A stretch of DNA of 64,000 nt from Parasedimentitalea marina (lineage in GTDB: Bacteria > Pseudomonadota > Alphaproteobacteria > Rhodobacterales > Rhodobacteraceae), in assembly GCF_004006175.1 (NCBI RefSeq), contig NZ_CP033221.1, positions 1 to 64,000 of the forward strand, in the 5' to 3' direction. A program made the position numbers and the translations under genes. Below, piece after piece: positions 54,574 to 63,082 of this stretch. Within the stretch, counting starts at the first letter, position 1, and each line of letters starts with the position of its first letter. The notes under the pieces were generated by a model, which searched no databases, was not told the origin of the DNA, and saw only the letters and a list, made by a program, of their open reading frames with translations.

Positions 54574-55014
54574 ATGACACTTGGTATACGTAAATGGAGA
54601 ACCCTAACAGCTATATCGCTGTTGGGGATGGTTGGTACGGCAGCTGTTTCCGAAACGATAAACCCTCCTGCTGTCTCGATAGAGTTGAGTGCAACGGAAG
54701 CGGTAGGAAAAGCCTGCCGGTTGTCTTTTGTAGTTCAAAACAGTCACGATCAGGACATTGCCAGTTCGGTCTATGAGACAGTGCTGTTTGATGTCGCTGG
54801 GCAGGTCGCTAAGTTGACACTGTTGGACTTTCAAGACTTGCCTGCCGGACGGATGCGGGTGCGCCAATTTCAATTTGAAGGTCTGGCCTGCAGTGACATC
54901 GGTCGGGTCTTGATCAACGGGGCTGACACCTGTGAGGGTGAAGGACTACCTCAAGGCGCGTGTGACAAAGGTTTGATCTTGCGCAGTCTTACCAAGATGG
55001 AGCTGATAGGATGA
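54574..55014 (+). CDS. Unknown exported four-cysteine protein in the heme-uptake operon
   Basis: A 146-residue protein I do not recognise. An N-terminal signal peptide (LTAISLLGMVGTAAVS) is followed by a small domain with four cysteines (48, 106, 120, 130), which could form two disulfides in the periplasm. It starts 26 bp after hmuR and overlaps exbB by four bases (ATGA), so it is co-translated with the energy-transducing genes. It lacks obvious heme-ligand motifs. It may be an accessory factor of the receptor-TonB complex or a periplasmic chaperone. Confidence 0.75.
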   Translation: MTLGIRKWRTLTAISLLGMVGTAAVSETINPPAVSIELSATEAVGKACRLSFVVQNSHDQDIASSVYETVLFDVAGQVAKLTLLDFQDLPAGRMRVRQFQFEGLACSDIGRVLINGADTCEGEGLPQGACDKGLILRSLTKMELIG

Positions 55015-55670
55015 TCGTGATCCAATCGGCTTTGTTGCAGATTCTGGATCTTGGTGGTCCGGTTGTATTGGTTCTGCTGGCAACCTCGGTGATGGCTACG
55101 GCGTTGGTATTGTACAAAATATGGCAGTACCAAATTGCCCGTGTTGGACGTCATAAGCAGTTGAGCCTTGCAGTTGAAGCTTGGGACAAAGGCGATGTCG
55201 CTCAAGCCATGGCCAAACTGCGGCAAACCAAATCCTATCTGGCCCCGGTGTTACATATGGCACTCACCCACGAACCCGGCGTGACACTGTCGGATCGGGC
55301 CGAAGCCGAAGCCGAGGCGCGGTTCTCGCGGCTGGAACAGGGATTGGGCACCCTTGACCTCATTGCTCAATTGGCCCCGTTGTTAGGGCTGTTCGGAACA
55401 GTACTGGGCATGATTGAAGCCTTCAAGAAACTGGAGGCGGCAGGGTCTTCAGTGGATCCTTCAATGTTGGCTGGCGGGATTTGGGTGGCTTTGTTTACAA
55501 CAGCAGCCGGGCTCGCTGTGGCGATGCCAACATCCATGGTTCTGAGTTGGCTTACCGCCCGCATGCAGCGTGAAAGGGTGTTTGCAAACCGCGCGCTGAG
55601 CGTGGTTTTTGCACCGGCCTCCACTGTAGTTACCGAAGTGGAAGAATTGCGAGCAGCATATGGCAGTTAA
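55011..55670 (+). CDS. exbB: ExbB/TolQ-family proton channel protein
   Basis: A 219-residue MotA/TolQ/ExbB-type protein with three hydrophobic segments: one near the N-terminus (VVLVLLATSVMATALVLY), then the LIAQLAPLLGLFGTVLGMI and ALFTTAAGLAVAMPTSMVL pair. The last helix carries the conserved Thr residues of the family. It forms the pentameric channel that energises TonB, here dedicated to heme uptake. It overlaps both neighbours (ATGA with the gene before, 11 bp with exbD). Confidence 0.92.
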   Translation: MIVIQSALLQILDLGGPVVLVLLATSVMATALVLYKIWQYQIARVGRHKQLSLAVEAWDKGDVAQAMAKLRQTKSYLAPVLHMALTHEPGVTLSDRAEAEAEARFSRLEQGLGTLDLIAQLAPLLGLFGTVLGMIEAFKKLEAAGSSVDPSMLAGGIWVALFTTAAGLAVAMPTSMVLSWLTARMQRERVFANRALSVVFAPASTVVTEVEELRAAYGS

Positions 55671-56043
55671 ATTAAAAGGCCTCATGCGTCGGCGCCTGTC
55701 GATGACTTCGCTGATTGATGTAATATTCTTGCTGCTGTTGTTCTTCATGCTGACTTCAACCTTCTCAAAGTTCTCTGAAATCGAATTGATGAACGCAGCA
55801 AGTGGCAGTGGCAGCGAGGACAGTTTGATGCTGTTTGTTTCGCTGGGCGAGGACAGTTTGATGTTGAATGCCCAAAACGTCGACATGAACCTTATTGCCG
55901 GTTTGGTAGAGGCCCTGGCGAAAGATGGCAGCAGGCATCTGGTGCTGATCAATCTCAATGATGAGACGTCGTCACAAAGATTGGTGGACTTGTTGACAAG
56001 CTTGCGGTCGGTCAAAGGTCTGCAGACAATGATTTTGAGTTGA
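55660..56043 (+). CDS. exbD: ExbD/TolR-family protein, catalytic Asp present
   Basis: A 127-residue protein with a short cytoplasmic N-terminus, one transmembrane helix and a periplasmic domain. In the helix, SLIDVIFLLLLFFML holds the conserved Asp (residue 20) that carries protons in ExbD. Its start overlaps the exbB end by 11 bp. It is followed 10 bp later by a second ExbD lacking that Asp. Confidence 0.9.
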   Translation: MAVKLKGLMRRRLSMTSLIDVIFLLLLFFMLTSTFSKFSEIELMNAASGSGSEDSLMLFVSLGEDSLMLNAQNVDMNLIAGLVEALAKDGSRHLVLINLNDETSSQRLVDLLTSLRSVKGLQTMILS

Positions 56044-56053
56044 GGTCGGCATT

Positions 56054-56443
56054 ATGCGCGTCAAGCAGCCTATTGCCAGTCAAAAAGAACCAACGATCGC
56101 TTTAATCAACATCGTGTTTCTAATGCTGGTGTTTTTCATGATCGCAGGCACATTGGCAGTGCCCTTGGACAAGGAACTTCAGTTGATTGAAACAACCGGG
56201 CTGGAGGGGCGCGAACCGCCTGACACATTGGTGGTTCACGCCGACGGTCAGTTTTCCTTGCAAGGAGAACACATTCCGGATGCCGCGACCTTTCTGTCGA
56301 CCCTCTCCTCAGATGACTTGAAAGTGGTGCGTATTGTTCCAGATCGCGCGTTACCGGCCAAACAGCTAGTGGCGTTGGGAAATTTATTACGTCAGGGTGG
56401 TGCTGATCGGGTGATGCTGGTGTCGGAAAAGGGGCTGAAATGA
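56054..56443 (+). CDS. Second ExbD-like protein with Asn in place of the proton-carrying Asp
   Basis: A 129-residue ExbD/TolR-family protein. The helix motif reads ALINIVFLMLVFFMIAG, with Asn at residue 19 where the first ExbD has Asp 20 and where E. coli ExbD has its essential Asp 25. The periplasmic domain (residues 45-129) is family-like and undamaged, so this is a specialised paralogue rather than a decayed copy. It overlaps tonB by four bases. It may form a hetero-dimer with the first ExbD inside the ExbB channel. Confidence 0.85.
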   Translation: MRVKQPIASQKEPTIALINIVFLMLVFFMIAGTLAVPLDKELQLIETTGLEGREPPDTLVVHADGQFSLQGEHIPDAATFLSTLSSDDLKVVRIVPDRALPAKQLVALGNLLRQGGADRVMLVSEKGLK

Positions 56444-57384
56444 CACCGCAGTCGCGAAGCGTTGCTATAATCGCGCTGGTTATAGCCACAGCAGCGCATA
56501 CAGCTCCAGTGTTCATGCAGGGCAGCACTCCCGTTGAAATTAGAGGTGGAAACACAGCTCTGGCCTCACAAGGAAACTCCTTTACCAACATGGTGGCAGG
56601 GACCCAAACACCAGAAGAGCCGCAAGACATCACCGATGCTCCAGACACAAACGAAACTTCACGAACTCCTCCTTTGACGCCCCACATTGAAAATCAAAAC
56701 GTTGAACCAAGGCGCGAGATTTCAAAACATGGGGTTGTAAAACCTGTCGGACAGCCGACTAAAGTTGAGCCATTGCCAGTTTTGACAAACACATCGCAAT
56801 TGCATGACCCGTTGCCTGTCGACACGGCGCCTGCTCTGCAGGCAGTCCAGCCAGCCGCAAGTGTGCAATCCACAGATCCCCATTCACTTCGCCCGTTACT
56901 ACGGACCGAACAAGACATTGAACAGGCGAGCGAGCGAGCGTCAGTGCCTCCAAAACCTGAGGCTCAATCACCTGTAGTTGAACCCAAGCCGCAACCGAAA
57001 CCCAAGCCAAAACCAAGGGGTAATGGTGCAAATTCAGCGGTCCAGGGCACAGCTGAAGGGCAAAACAACAGCCCGGGGGGACAAGCCAGAAGCAAACCAA
57101 GCACTGCTCGGGAGCAAGGCAATGCCGCTGTCAGTAATTATCCCGGCGTGATCAAACGCAAAATTCATCGGGCGAAACGTCAGCGGGTTAACATCAAGGG
57201 AGAGACACTCATTTCGTTCAAAATAGCTTCTGACGGAACCATATCCGGGGCGCATGTTACACGCAGTTCCGGTTCGGCTCGGCTGGATCGCATTGCACTT
57301 TCTCAAGTCCACCGTGCAGCTCCGTTCCCGCCGCCACCGTCAGGCGCACGAACCAGCTATTCGATCGAAATCAGGGGAAAATAG
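56440..57384 (+). CDS. tonB: TonB-family energy transducer
   Basis: A 314-residue protein with an N-terminal membrane anchor (VAIIALVIATAAHTAPVFM), a long Pro-rich periplasmic linker including a KPQPKPKPKPRG stretch (about residues 180-195), and a C-terminal TonB domain (RVNIKGETLISFKIASDGT, SGSARLDRIALSQVHRA). The C-terminal domain contacts TonB boxes of receptors such as the upstream HmuR. Last gene of the operon. Confidence 0.9.
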   Translation: MTPQSRSVAIIALVIATAAHTAPVFMQGSTPVEIRGGNTALASQGNSFTNMVAGTQTPEEPQDITDAPDTNETSRTPPLTPHIENQNVEPRREISKHGVVKPVGQPTKVEPLPVLTNTSQLHDPLPVDTAPALQAVQPAASVQSTDPHSLRPLLRTEQDIEQASERASVPPKPEAQSPVVEPKPQPKPKPKPRGNGANSAVQGTAEGQNNSPGGQARSKPSTAREQGNAAVSNYPGVIKRKIHRAKRQRVNIKGETLISFKIASDGTISGAHVTRSSGSARLDRIALSQVHRAAPFPPPPSGARTSYSIEIRGK

Positions 57385-57532
57385 AATTCACCGATTGCGC
57401 GACAACCTACAAGACGAAGTCTATCATTTCGCATATCTCAGGTTGCCTCCCATCTCACGGCCCTACCTGATCTTGAGATGCCCAACCCAACTGAACCAGT
57501 TACAATAGACAGTAAATTCCTATAGTTGTCAT

Positions 57533-57573
57533 GATTTACTTCAAGCTTGAAATATTTTTACTTGAAGTAAATC
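57533..57573. promoter_or_regulatory. Nested MarR-type operator upstream of the aryl-CoA operon
   Basis: A perfect 13-bp inverted repeat, GATTTACTTCAAG (57533-57545) and CTTGAAGTAAATC (57561-57573), lies 50 bp before the first gene of the operon. Inside are two smaller palindromes: TTCAAGCTTGAA (57540-57551) and the 15-bp TTTACTTGAAGTAAA centred on G57564. This tandem layout fits two MarR dimers, and the operon encodes a MarR protein (60652-61125). Confidence 0.7.
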
Positions 57574-57623
57574 AAAAGCCATCCTAACCTGAGATCAAAT
57601 CTGTAACCTTAAGGGTCGATGAT

Positions 57624-59918
57624 ATGCGGATAGCGTGCCTTGGCGGCGGACCGGCCGGTCTCTACTTTGCCATTTCAACTAAACTCCGGACTCCGGATGC
57701 AGAGGTGGTTCTGTTCGAGCGCAACAAGCCCGATGATACCTTTGGCTGGGGCGTGGTGCTTTCGGACGAAACCTTGACCAATCTTGAGGAAAACGATCCG
57801 GTCAGTGCTGCTGAAATCCGCGCTCACTTTGCCTATTGGGACGATATTGCCCTACATCACAAAGGACAGACCCTGGTCTCCAGCGGTCACGGATTTTGTG
57901 GTATCGGGCGCAAGCGGCTTTTGCTGATCTTGCACAAACGGGCACAAGAGCTTGGTGTTGATCTGCGGTTTGAGACAGATGTCGCCGCGGCCTCGGACTA
58001 CATGGATGATTTTGATGTGGTGGTTGGCTGTGATGGACTGAACTCTAAGACACGGTTGGAATTCCAAGACAGTTTTCAACCCGATATCGACACCCGTTTA
58101 TGTCAGTTTATTTGGCTCGGCACCCACCAGAAGTTTGACGACGCATTCACGTTTATCTTTGAGGAAACAGACAAGGGCTGGATCTGGGTCCACGCCTATC
58201 AATTTGACGACGAAACGGCGACGTTTCTCGTTGAGTGCAGCCAAGACACATTTGACGCCTACGGCTTTGGTGAGATGAGCCAGCAAGACTGCATCGCGAC
58301 TTGCGAGGAAATATTCAAAGATCACCTTGGCGGCCATTCCCTGATGACCAATGCCAATCATATCCGGGGATCTGCCTGGATCCGGTTCCCGCGTGTCTTG
58401 TGCGAAAAGTGGAGCCACGAGAACGTTGTCTTGCTGGGCGATGCCTCGGCAACGGCCCATTTTTCCATTGGCTCGGGCACCAAGCTTGCAATGGAAAGTG
58501 CCATTGCATTAGCGGACGGTATTGCCACCCAACCGACCTTGAAAGAGGCCTTTGCTGACTATGAAGACAAGCGCCGTTTGCAGGTCCTGCGCTTGCAATC
58601 CTCCGCGCGAAACTCGGTTGAGTGGTTCGAGGATGTTGAACGCTATCTGCATCTGGACCCGGTGCAATTGAATTACTCTATGCTGACGCGGTCCCAGCGG
58701 ATCAGTCATGAGAACCTGCGTGAACGTGATCCCGACTGGCTGGCCTCTGCCGAGGATTGGTTCATGACGCAAGCAGGCGTAACATCTGACGGCCCGGCCC
58801 GCGCCCCGATGTTTGCCCCGTTTCAGTTGCGCGACATGCATTTGAAAAACCGCATCGTTGTCTCCCCCATGGCACAATATAAGGCTATCGATGGTGCTCC
58901 CACAGATTGGCATCTGATCCACTATGGTGAACGTGCCAAAGGCGGCGCAGGCCTTGTCTACACTGAAATGACATGTGTTTCAGCCAATGGTCGGATCACC
59001 CCGGGTTGCCCCGGTCTATATGCACCAGCACACCAAGACGCATGGGCCCGGCTGAACACCTTTATCCATACTGAGACCGAGGCCAAGACATGTTGTCAAA
59101 TCGGCCATGCAGGTCGCAAAGGGTCAACACGCGTCGGATGGGAGGGCATGGATCAGCCCTTGCCCAACAACAATTGGCCCATTCTGTCGGCCTCTGCCAT
59201 TGCCTGGTCAGACCAGAACACCACGCCCAAAGCCATGGACCGAGCTGACATGGATGCGGTGAAGGATGAATTCGTCTTGGCCACCCAAATGGCGCAGCGT
59301 GCGGGCTTTGACATGATCGAATTGCACGCCGCACACGGCTATCTGATCTCGTCTTTCATCTCACCTTTGTCCAACATTCGCACCGATGACTATGGCGGTA
59401 GTTTGGAAAATCGGATGCGCTATCCGCTAGAGGTATTTGCGGCCATGCGCGCCGCTTGGCCTGAAGATAAGCCGATGTCGGTTCGGATCTCGGCCAGCGA
59501 TTGGGCGGGCGACGACGGGGTCACTGCGGATGAGGCTGTGTTGATCGCATCCCTTTTCGAGGCAGCCGGGGCGGACATCATCGATGTTTCGGCCGGGCAG
59601 ACATCAACGCAGGGTAAACCCGTATATGGCCGCATGTTCCAAACGCCATTCTCAGACCGTATTCGCAACGAGGCGGGAATCAAAACAATGGCGGTTGGCA
59701 ATATTTACGAAGCAGATCACGTGAATTCCATCCTGATGGCCGGTCGTGCCGATTTAGTCTGCATCGCCCGTCCGCATCTGGCGGATCCCTATTGGACGCT
59801 GCATGCCGCCACCGGCCTTGGCGACCGGCAGGAAAAATGGCCGCTGCCTTATGATGCAGGCCGGGATCAAGCCTGGCGACTGGCGGATCGCGACGCCGAA
59901 ATGGCGGGCAAGGTATGA
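57624..59918 (+). CDS. Two-domain flavin monooxygenase / old-yellow-enzyme (anthraniloyl-CoA monooxygenase or salicylyl-CoA 5-hydroxylase type)
   Basis: A 764-residue bifunctional flavoenzyme. Residues 1-390 form a class A FAD monooxygenase ([12 protein letters not shown] near residue 7; [19 protein letters not shown], the FAD-ribityl motif). From about residue 395 comes an old-yellow-enzyme domain ([34 protein letters not shown]). This architecture is that of 2-aminobenzoyl-CoA monooxygenase/reductase and of salicylyl-CoA 5-hydroxylase/oxidoreductase, which hydroxylate and partly reduce an aryl-CoA. The downstream ligase favours anthranilate, but salicylate is possible. The ATG follows AAGGG; the end overlaps the next gene by four bases. 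Confidence 0.88.
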   Translation: MRIACLGGGPAGLYFAISTKLRTPDAEVVLFERNKPDDTFGWGVVLSDETLTNLEENDPVSAAEIRAHFAYWDDIALHHKGQTLVSSGHGFCGIGRKRLLLILHKRAQELGVDLRFETDVAAASDYMDDFDVVVGCDGLNSKTRLEFQDSFQPDIDTRLCQFIWLGTHQKFDDAFTFIFEETDKGWIWVHAYQFDDETATFLVECSQDTFDAYGFGEMSQQDCIATCEEIFKDHLGGHSLMTNANHIRGSAWIRFPRVLCEKWSHENVVLLGDASATAHFSIGSGTKLAMESAIALADGIATQPTLKEAFADYEDKRRLQVLRLQSSARNSVEWFEDVERYLHLDPVQLNYSMLTRSQRISHENLRERDPDWLASAEDWFMTQAGVTSDGPARAPMFAPFQLRDMHLKNRIVVSPMAQYKAIDGAPTDWHLIHYGERAKGGAGLVYTEMTCVSANGRITPGCPGLYAPAHQDAWARLNTFIHTETEAKTCCQIGHAGRKGSTRVGWEGMDQPLPNNNWPILSASAIAWSDQNTTPKAMDRADMDAVKDEFVLATQMAQRAGFDMIELHAAHGYLISSFISPLSNIRTDDYGGSLENRMRYPLEVFAAMRAAWPEDKPMSVRISASDWAGDDGVTADEAVLIASLFEAAGADIIDVSAGQTSTQGKPVYGRMFQTPFSDRIRNEAGIKTMAVGNIYEADHVNSILMAGRADLVCIARPHLADPYWTLHAATGLGDRQEKWPLPYDAGRDQAWRLADRDAEMAGKV

Positions 59919-60652
59919 GCGTGCAACACGTCATAATCTCGGGCGGAGGCACAGGCGTGGGGGCCGAAACTGCGCAGACCTTTGCCCAGGCGGGCTACAA
60001 GGTCACGCTCCTTGGCCGCACCAAGGCGACCTTGCAGGCCCAGAACCTGCCCTATCAGATATGCGATGTTACCGACGACGCAGCGGTCAAATCCGCGTTT
60101 GACGCCGCACGGCAGCTGCAAGGCCCCATAACATCTGTGATTGCCAATGCGGGCGCGGCCACATCCGTTCCTTTTGCCAAAATGACAGCAGCCGATCTAA
60201 CCGCGATGACTCACGTAAACCTGACCGGGGTTTTCAACGTTTGGCAGGCTGCGCTGCCGGATATGAAGGCCGCCAAGTCAGGTAGGATGATTGCCATAGC
60301 CTCCACCGCCGGCCTCAAAGGGTATCCCTATGTTACCGGGTACTGCGCGGCGAAACACGGTGTTGTCGGGTTGACCCGCGCGTTGGCCGTAGAGCTCGCC
60401 TCGACCGGGATCACCGTCAACGCAATCTGCCCGGGCTTTATTGAAACACCGCTTTTGGAGCGCTCGATTGCCAACATCGTCGAAAAGACAGGGATGAGCC
60501 CGCAAGACGCTGCAAAATCGCTGACCAAAGGCAACCCGCAACGTCGGTTTATCCAATCCGATGAAGTTGCAGCAACAGCGCTTTGGCTCTGTACGGATGC
60601 CGCGCGATCTATAAATGGCCATGCCCTTAGCCTGTCAGGCGGAGAAATTTGA
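59915..60652 (+). CDS. Short-chain dehydrogenase/reductase
   Basis: A 245-residue SDR with the cofactor motif [12 protein letters not shown], the catalytic Ser/Tyr/Lys set (AIASTAG, then YCAAKHG) and the C-terminal [10 protein letters not shown]. It follows the flavin enzyme by overlap and precedes marR, so it probably handles a hydroxylated, partly reduced ring-CoA or beta-oxidation intermediate. Family certain, substrate inferred. Confidence 0.88.
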   Translation: MSVQHVIISGGGTGVGAETAQTFAQAGYKVTLLGRTKATLQAQNLPYQICDVTDDAAVKSAFDAARQLQGPITSVIANAGAATSVPFAKMTAADLTAMTHVNLTGVFNVWQAALPDMKAAKSGRMIAIASTAGLKGYPYVTGYCAAKHGVVGLTRALAVELASTGITVNAICPGFIETPLLERSIANIVEKTGMSPQDAAKSLTKGNPQRRFIQSDEVAATALWLCTDAARSINGHALSLSGGEI

Positions 60653-61125
60653 TGTATCTTGATCCACAACAAGACCCGGAAACACCATCGAAAGAGCGTC
60701 TCCGACTGTGGCTACGGTTTCTGAAGGCCAGTCGCACGATCGAAGCAACGTTGCGCGAACACCTTCGCAAAGAGTTTGAAACCACCCTGCCCCGCTTTGA
60801 CGTGATGGCGGCGCTGTCGCGGTTCGACGATGGCCTGAAGATGAGCCAATTGTCCGGAGTGTTGCGCGTCTCGAACGGCAATGTGACGGGCATTGTCGAC
60901 CGGCTGGCCGAAGACGGTTTTCTGGTGCGCGTTCAAGTTCCTGGTGACCGGCGCGCGTCCCTAGTGCGGTTGACTCGCCGGGGGACTGAAGAATTCGCGC
61001 GACAAGCCGCCGCGCATGAGGCCTGGGTAGATGAGATGCTAAGCGACTTCTCCCCGGAAGAGTCGCGCGACATTAGCCTGCGACTTGAACAACTTGAGAT
61101 CAGTTTGACTGAGAATGAGGCATGA
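60652..61125 (+). CDS. MarR-family transcriptional regulator
   Basis: A 157-residue winged-helix regulator with [20 protein letters not shown] as recognition-helix region and [13 protein letters not shown] as the wing. It is encoded inside the operon, overlapping genes on both sides (TGATG and ATGA), so its level tracks the operon. It probably represses the promoter through the inverted repeats at 57533-57573 and is released by an aryl-CoA. Confidence 0.88.
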   Translation: MYLDPQQDPETPSKERLRLWLRFLKASRTIEATLREHLRKEFETTLPRFDVMAALSRFDDGLKMSQLSGVLRVSNGNVTGIVDRLAEDGFLVRVQVPGDRRASLVRLTRRGTEEFARQAAAHEAWVDEMLSDFSPEESRDISLRLEQLEISLTENEA

Positions 61126-61928
61126 CCATGCGAACCGACGTAAGTCATTTTAAGTGCGAGATCGTAGACGGCATTGCAACCGTCGCGCTGGATCGTCCCG
61201 ACCGGAAAAACCCTCTGACCTTTGACAGCTATGCCGAGTTGCGGGACTGGTTCCGCGAACTGACCTACTCAGACGAGGTAAAGGCGGTTGTATTCGCATC
61301 CAATGGCGGCAATTTCAGCTCTGGCGGCGATGTGCATGACATCATCGGCCCGCTAACGAAAATGTCGATGAAAGAGCTGCTGACGTTCACCCGTATGACC
61401 GGCGATCTGGTCAAAGCGATAGTGAACTGCGGCAAACCAGTGATCGCGGCGGTTGATGGGATTTGCGTCGGTGCCGGTGCGATCATCGCGATGGCCTCGG
61501 ATTTGCGCATAGCGACTCCCGAAGCCAAAGTTGCATTCCTGTTCACCCGTGTCGGCCTTGCCGGCTGTGACATGGGCGCCTGCGCGATCTTGCCGCGTAT
61601 CATCGGACAAGGACGCACCGCTGAATTACTCTACACAGGTCGCTCAATGGACGCGCAAGAAGGCCATGCTTGGGGGTTTCATAACAAACTGGTCCCGGCA
61701 GATGATCTTTTGTCCGAGGCAACATCCATGGCCAGTCGCATTGCTGCTGGTCCAAACTTTGGCAACATGATGACCAAGACGATGTTGGCGCAAGAATGGT
61801 CCATGTCGATTGAACAGGCTATCGAGGCCGAGGCGCAGGCGCAGGCGATCTGCATGCAAACAGCAGATTTTGAACGCGCTTATAACGCCTTTGTCGCCAA
61901 GAAAAAACCTGTGTTTGAGGGCAACTGA
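61122..61928 (+). CDS. Enoyl-CoA hydratase/isomerase family protein
   Basis: A 268-residue crotonase with oxyanion segments [13 protein letters not shown] and [19 protein letters not shown], and the region [19 protein letters not shown], where Cys/Asp-rich residues replace the usual catalytic Glu pattern (G-x-P-E-x-x-x-G). This suggests a ring-opening or isomerase variant. Two in-frame ATGs (61122, 61128) are available; the first overlaps the marR stop. Confidence 0.85.
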   Translation: MTMRTDVSHFKCEIVDGIATVALDRPDRKNPLTFDSYAELRDWFRELTYSDEVKAVVFASNGGNFSSGGDVHDIIGPLTKMSMKELLTFTRMTGDLVKAIVNCGKPVIAAVDGICVGAGAIIAMASDLRIATPEAKVAFLFTRVGLAGCDMGACAILPRIIGQGRTAELLYTGRSMDAQEGHAWGFHNKLVPADDLLSEATSMASRIAAGPNFGNMMTKTMLAQEWSMSIEQAIEAEAQAQAICMQTADFERAYNAFVAKKKPVFEGN

Positions 61929-63079
61929 TGGCTGATACATCCTTCCTGACCTGGCCGTTTTTCGACGATCACCACCGCGCGCTTGGCGCCAACCTGGACG
62001 GTTGGGCCAAGCAACATCTGGCGGATATTGATCACAGCGACACCGATACAGCCTGCCGCACATTGGTCGCCGCCTTGGGCCGGGATGGTTGGCTAAAACA
62101 TGCGGCGGTTGACCCCACTGCTGCGGCAAAACTGGACGTCCGGTCGCTGTGTCTGATCCGAGAAACTTTGGCGCGTCATGACGGGCTTGCCGATTTTTCC
62201 TTTGCAATGCAGGGTCTTGGAACCGGTGCAATTTCGCTGTTTGGCACCGATGCCCAAAAAGCGGGCTGGCTGCCTAAAATCCGCAATGGCACTGCAATTT
62301 CTGCCTTTGCCTTGACGGAACCACAGTCAGGATCTGACGTTGCCAATTCGACTATGACGGCCACCCTGGATGGGGACAGCTATGTGCTGAACGGCGACAA
62401 GACATGGATCAGCAACGGCGGAATTGCTGATGTATACACAGTTTTTGCCCGCACAGGCGAAGCCCCTGGCGCGCGCGGATTGTCCGCATTTATCGTGCCC
62501 GCTGATACAGCTGGCCTGGAAGTCATCGAGCGTTTGGACACCATTGCACCGCACCCGCTGGCGACACTGCGTTTCAGCGATTGCCGCGTGCCAACATCTG
62601 CGCTGATTGGCACCAGTGGCGCAGGATTCAAAATTGCGATGTCCGTTTTGGATGTGTTCCGCGCGACTGTCGCGGCCGCCGCACTTGGCTTTGCCAGACG
62701 CGCACTGGACGAGGCAGTGGCCCGTGTGACCACCCGTCATGTGCAAGGGGCTCCGCTGTTTGAATTGCAGATGGTGCAGGGTCACATCGCCGATATGGCG
62801 GTGGATATCGACGCAAGTGCCTTACTCATCTACCGCGCCGCATGGGCCAAGGACAACGGCGCGCCACGGGTCACCCGTGAAGCTGCCATGGCCAAACTGT
62901 TCTCAACAGATCAGGCGCAGAAAGTCATTGACCGTGCCGTGCAGCTGCATGGCGGTGACGGTGTCAAATCAGGTGAAACTGTCGAAAAACTATACCGTGA
63001 AATTCGTGCTTTGCGCATCTACGAGGGCGCGTCAGACGTCCAGCGCGTTATCATCGCACGACAAACTGTAGGTCAATAA
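61928..63079 (+). CDS. Acyl-CoA dehydrogenase
   Basis: A 383-residue acyl-CoA dehydrogenase with [14 protein letters not shown] and DKTWISNGG in the FAD/substrate region, and the catalytic Glu in [16 protein letters not shown]. It starts within the hydratase stop (TGATG) and ends 3 bp before the ligase gene. It would oxidise an alicyclic or ring-cleaved CoA intermediate of the aryl-CoA pathway. Confidence 0.9.
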   Translation: MADTSFLTWPFFDDHHRALGANLDGWAKQHLADIDHSDTDTACRTLVAALGRDGWLKHAAVDPTAAAKLDVRSLCLIRETLARHDGLADFSFAMQGLGTGAISLFGTDAQKAGWLPKIRNGTAISAFALTEPQSGSDVANSTMTATLDGDSYVLNGDKTWISNGGIADVYTVFARTGEAPGARGLSAFIVPADTAGLEVIERLDTIAPHPLATLRFSDCRVPTSALIGTSGAGFKIAMSVLDVFRATVAAAALGFARRALDEAVARVTTRHVQGAPLFELQMVQGHIADMAVDIDASALLIYRAAWAKDNGAPRVTREAAMAKLFSTDQAQKVIDRAVQLHGGDGVKSGETVEKLYREIRALRIYEGASDVQRVIIARQTVGQ

Positions 63080-63082
63080 ACC

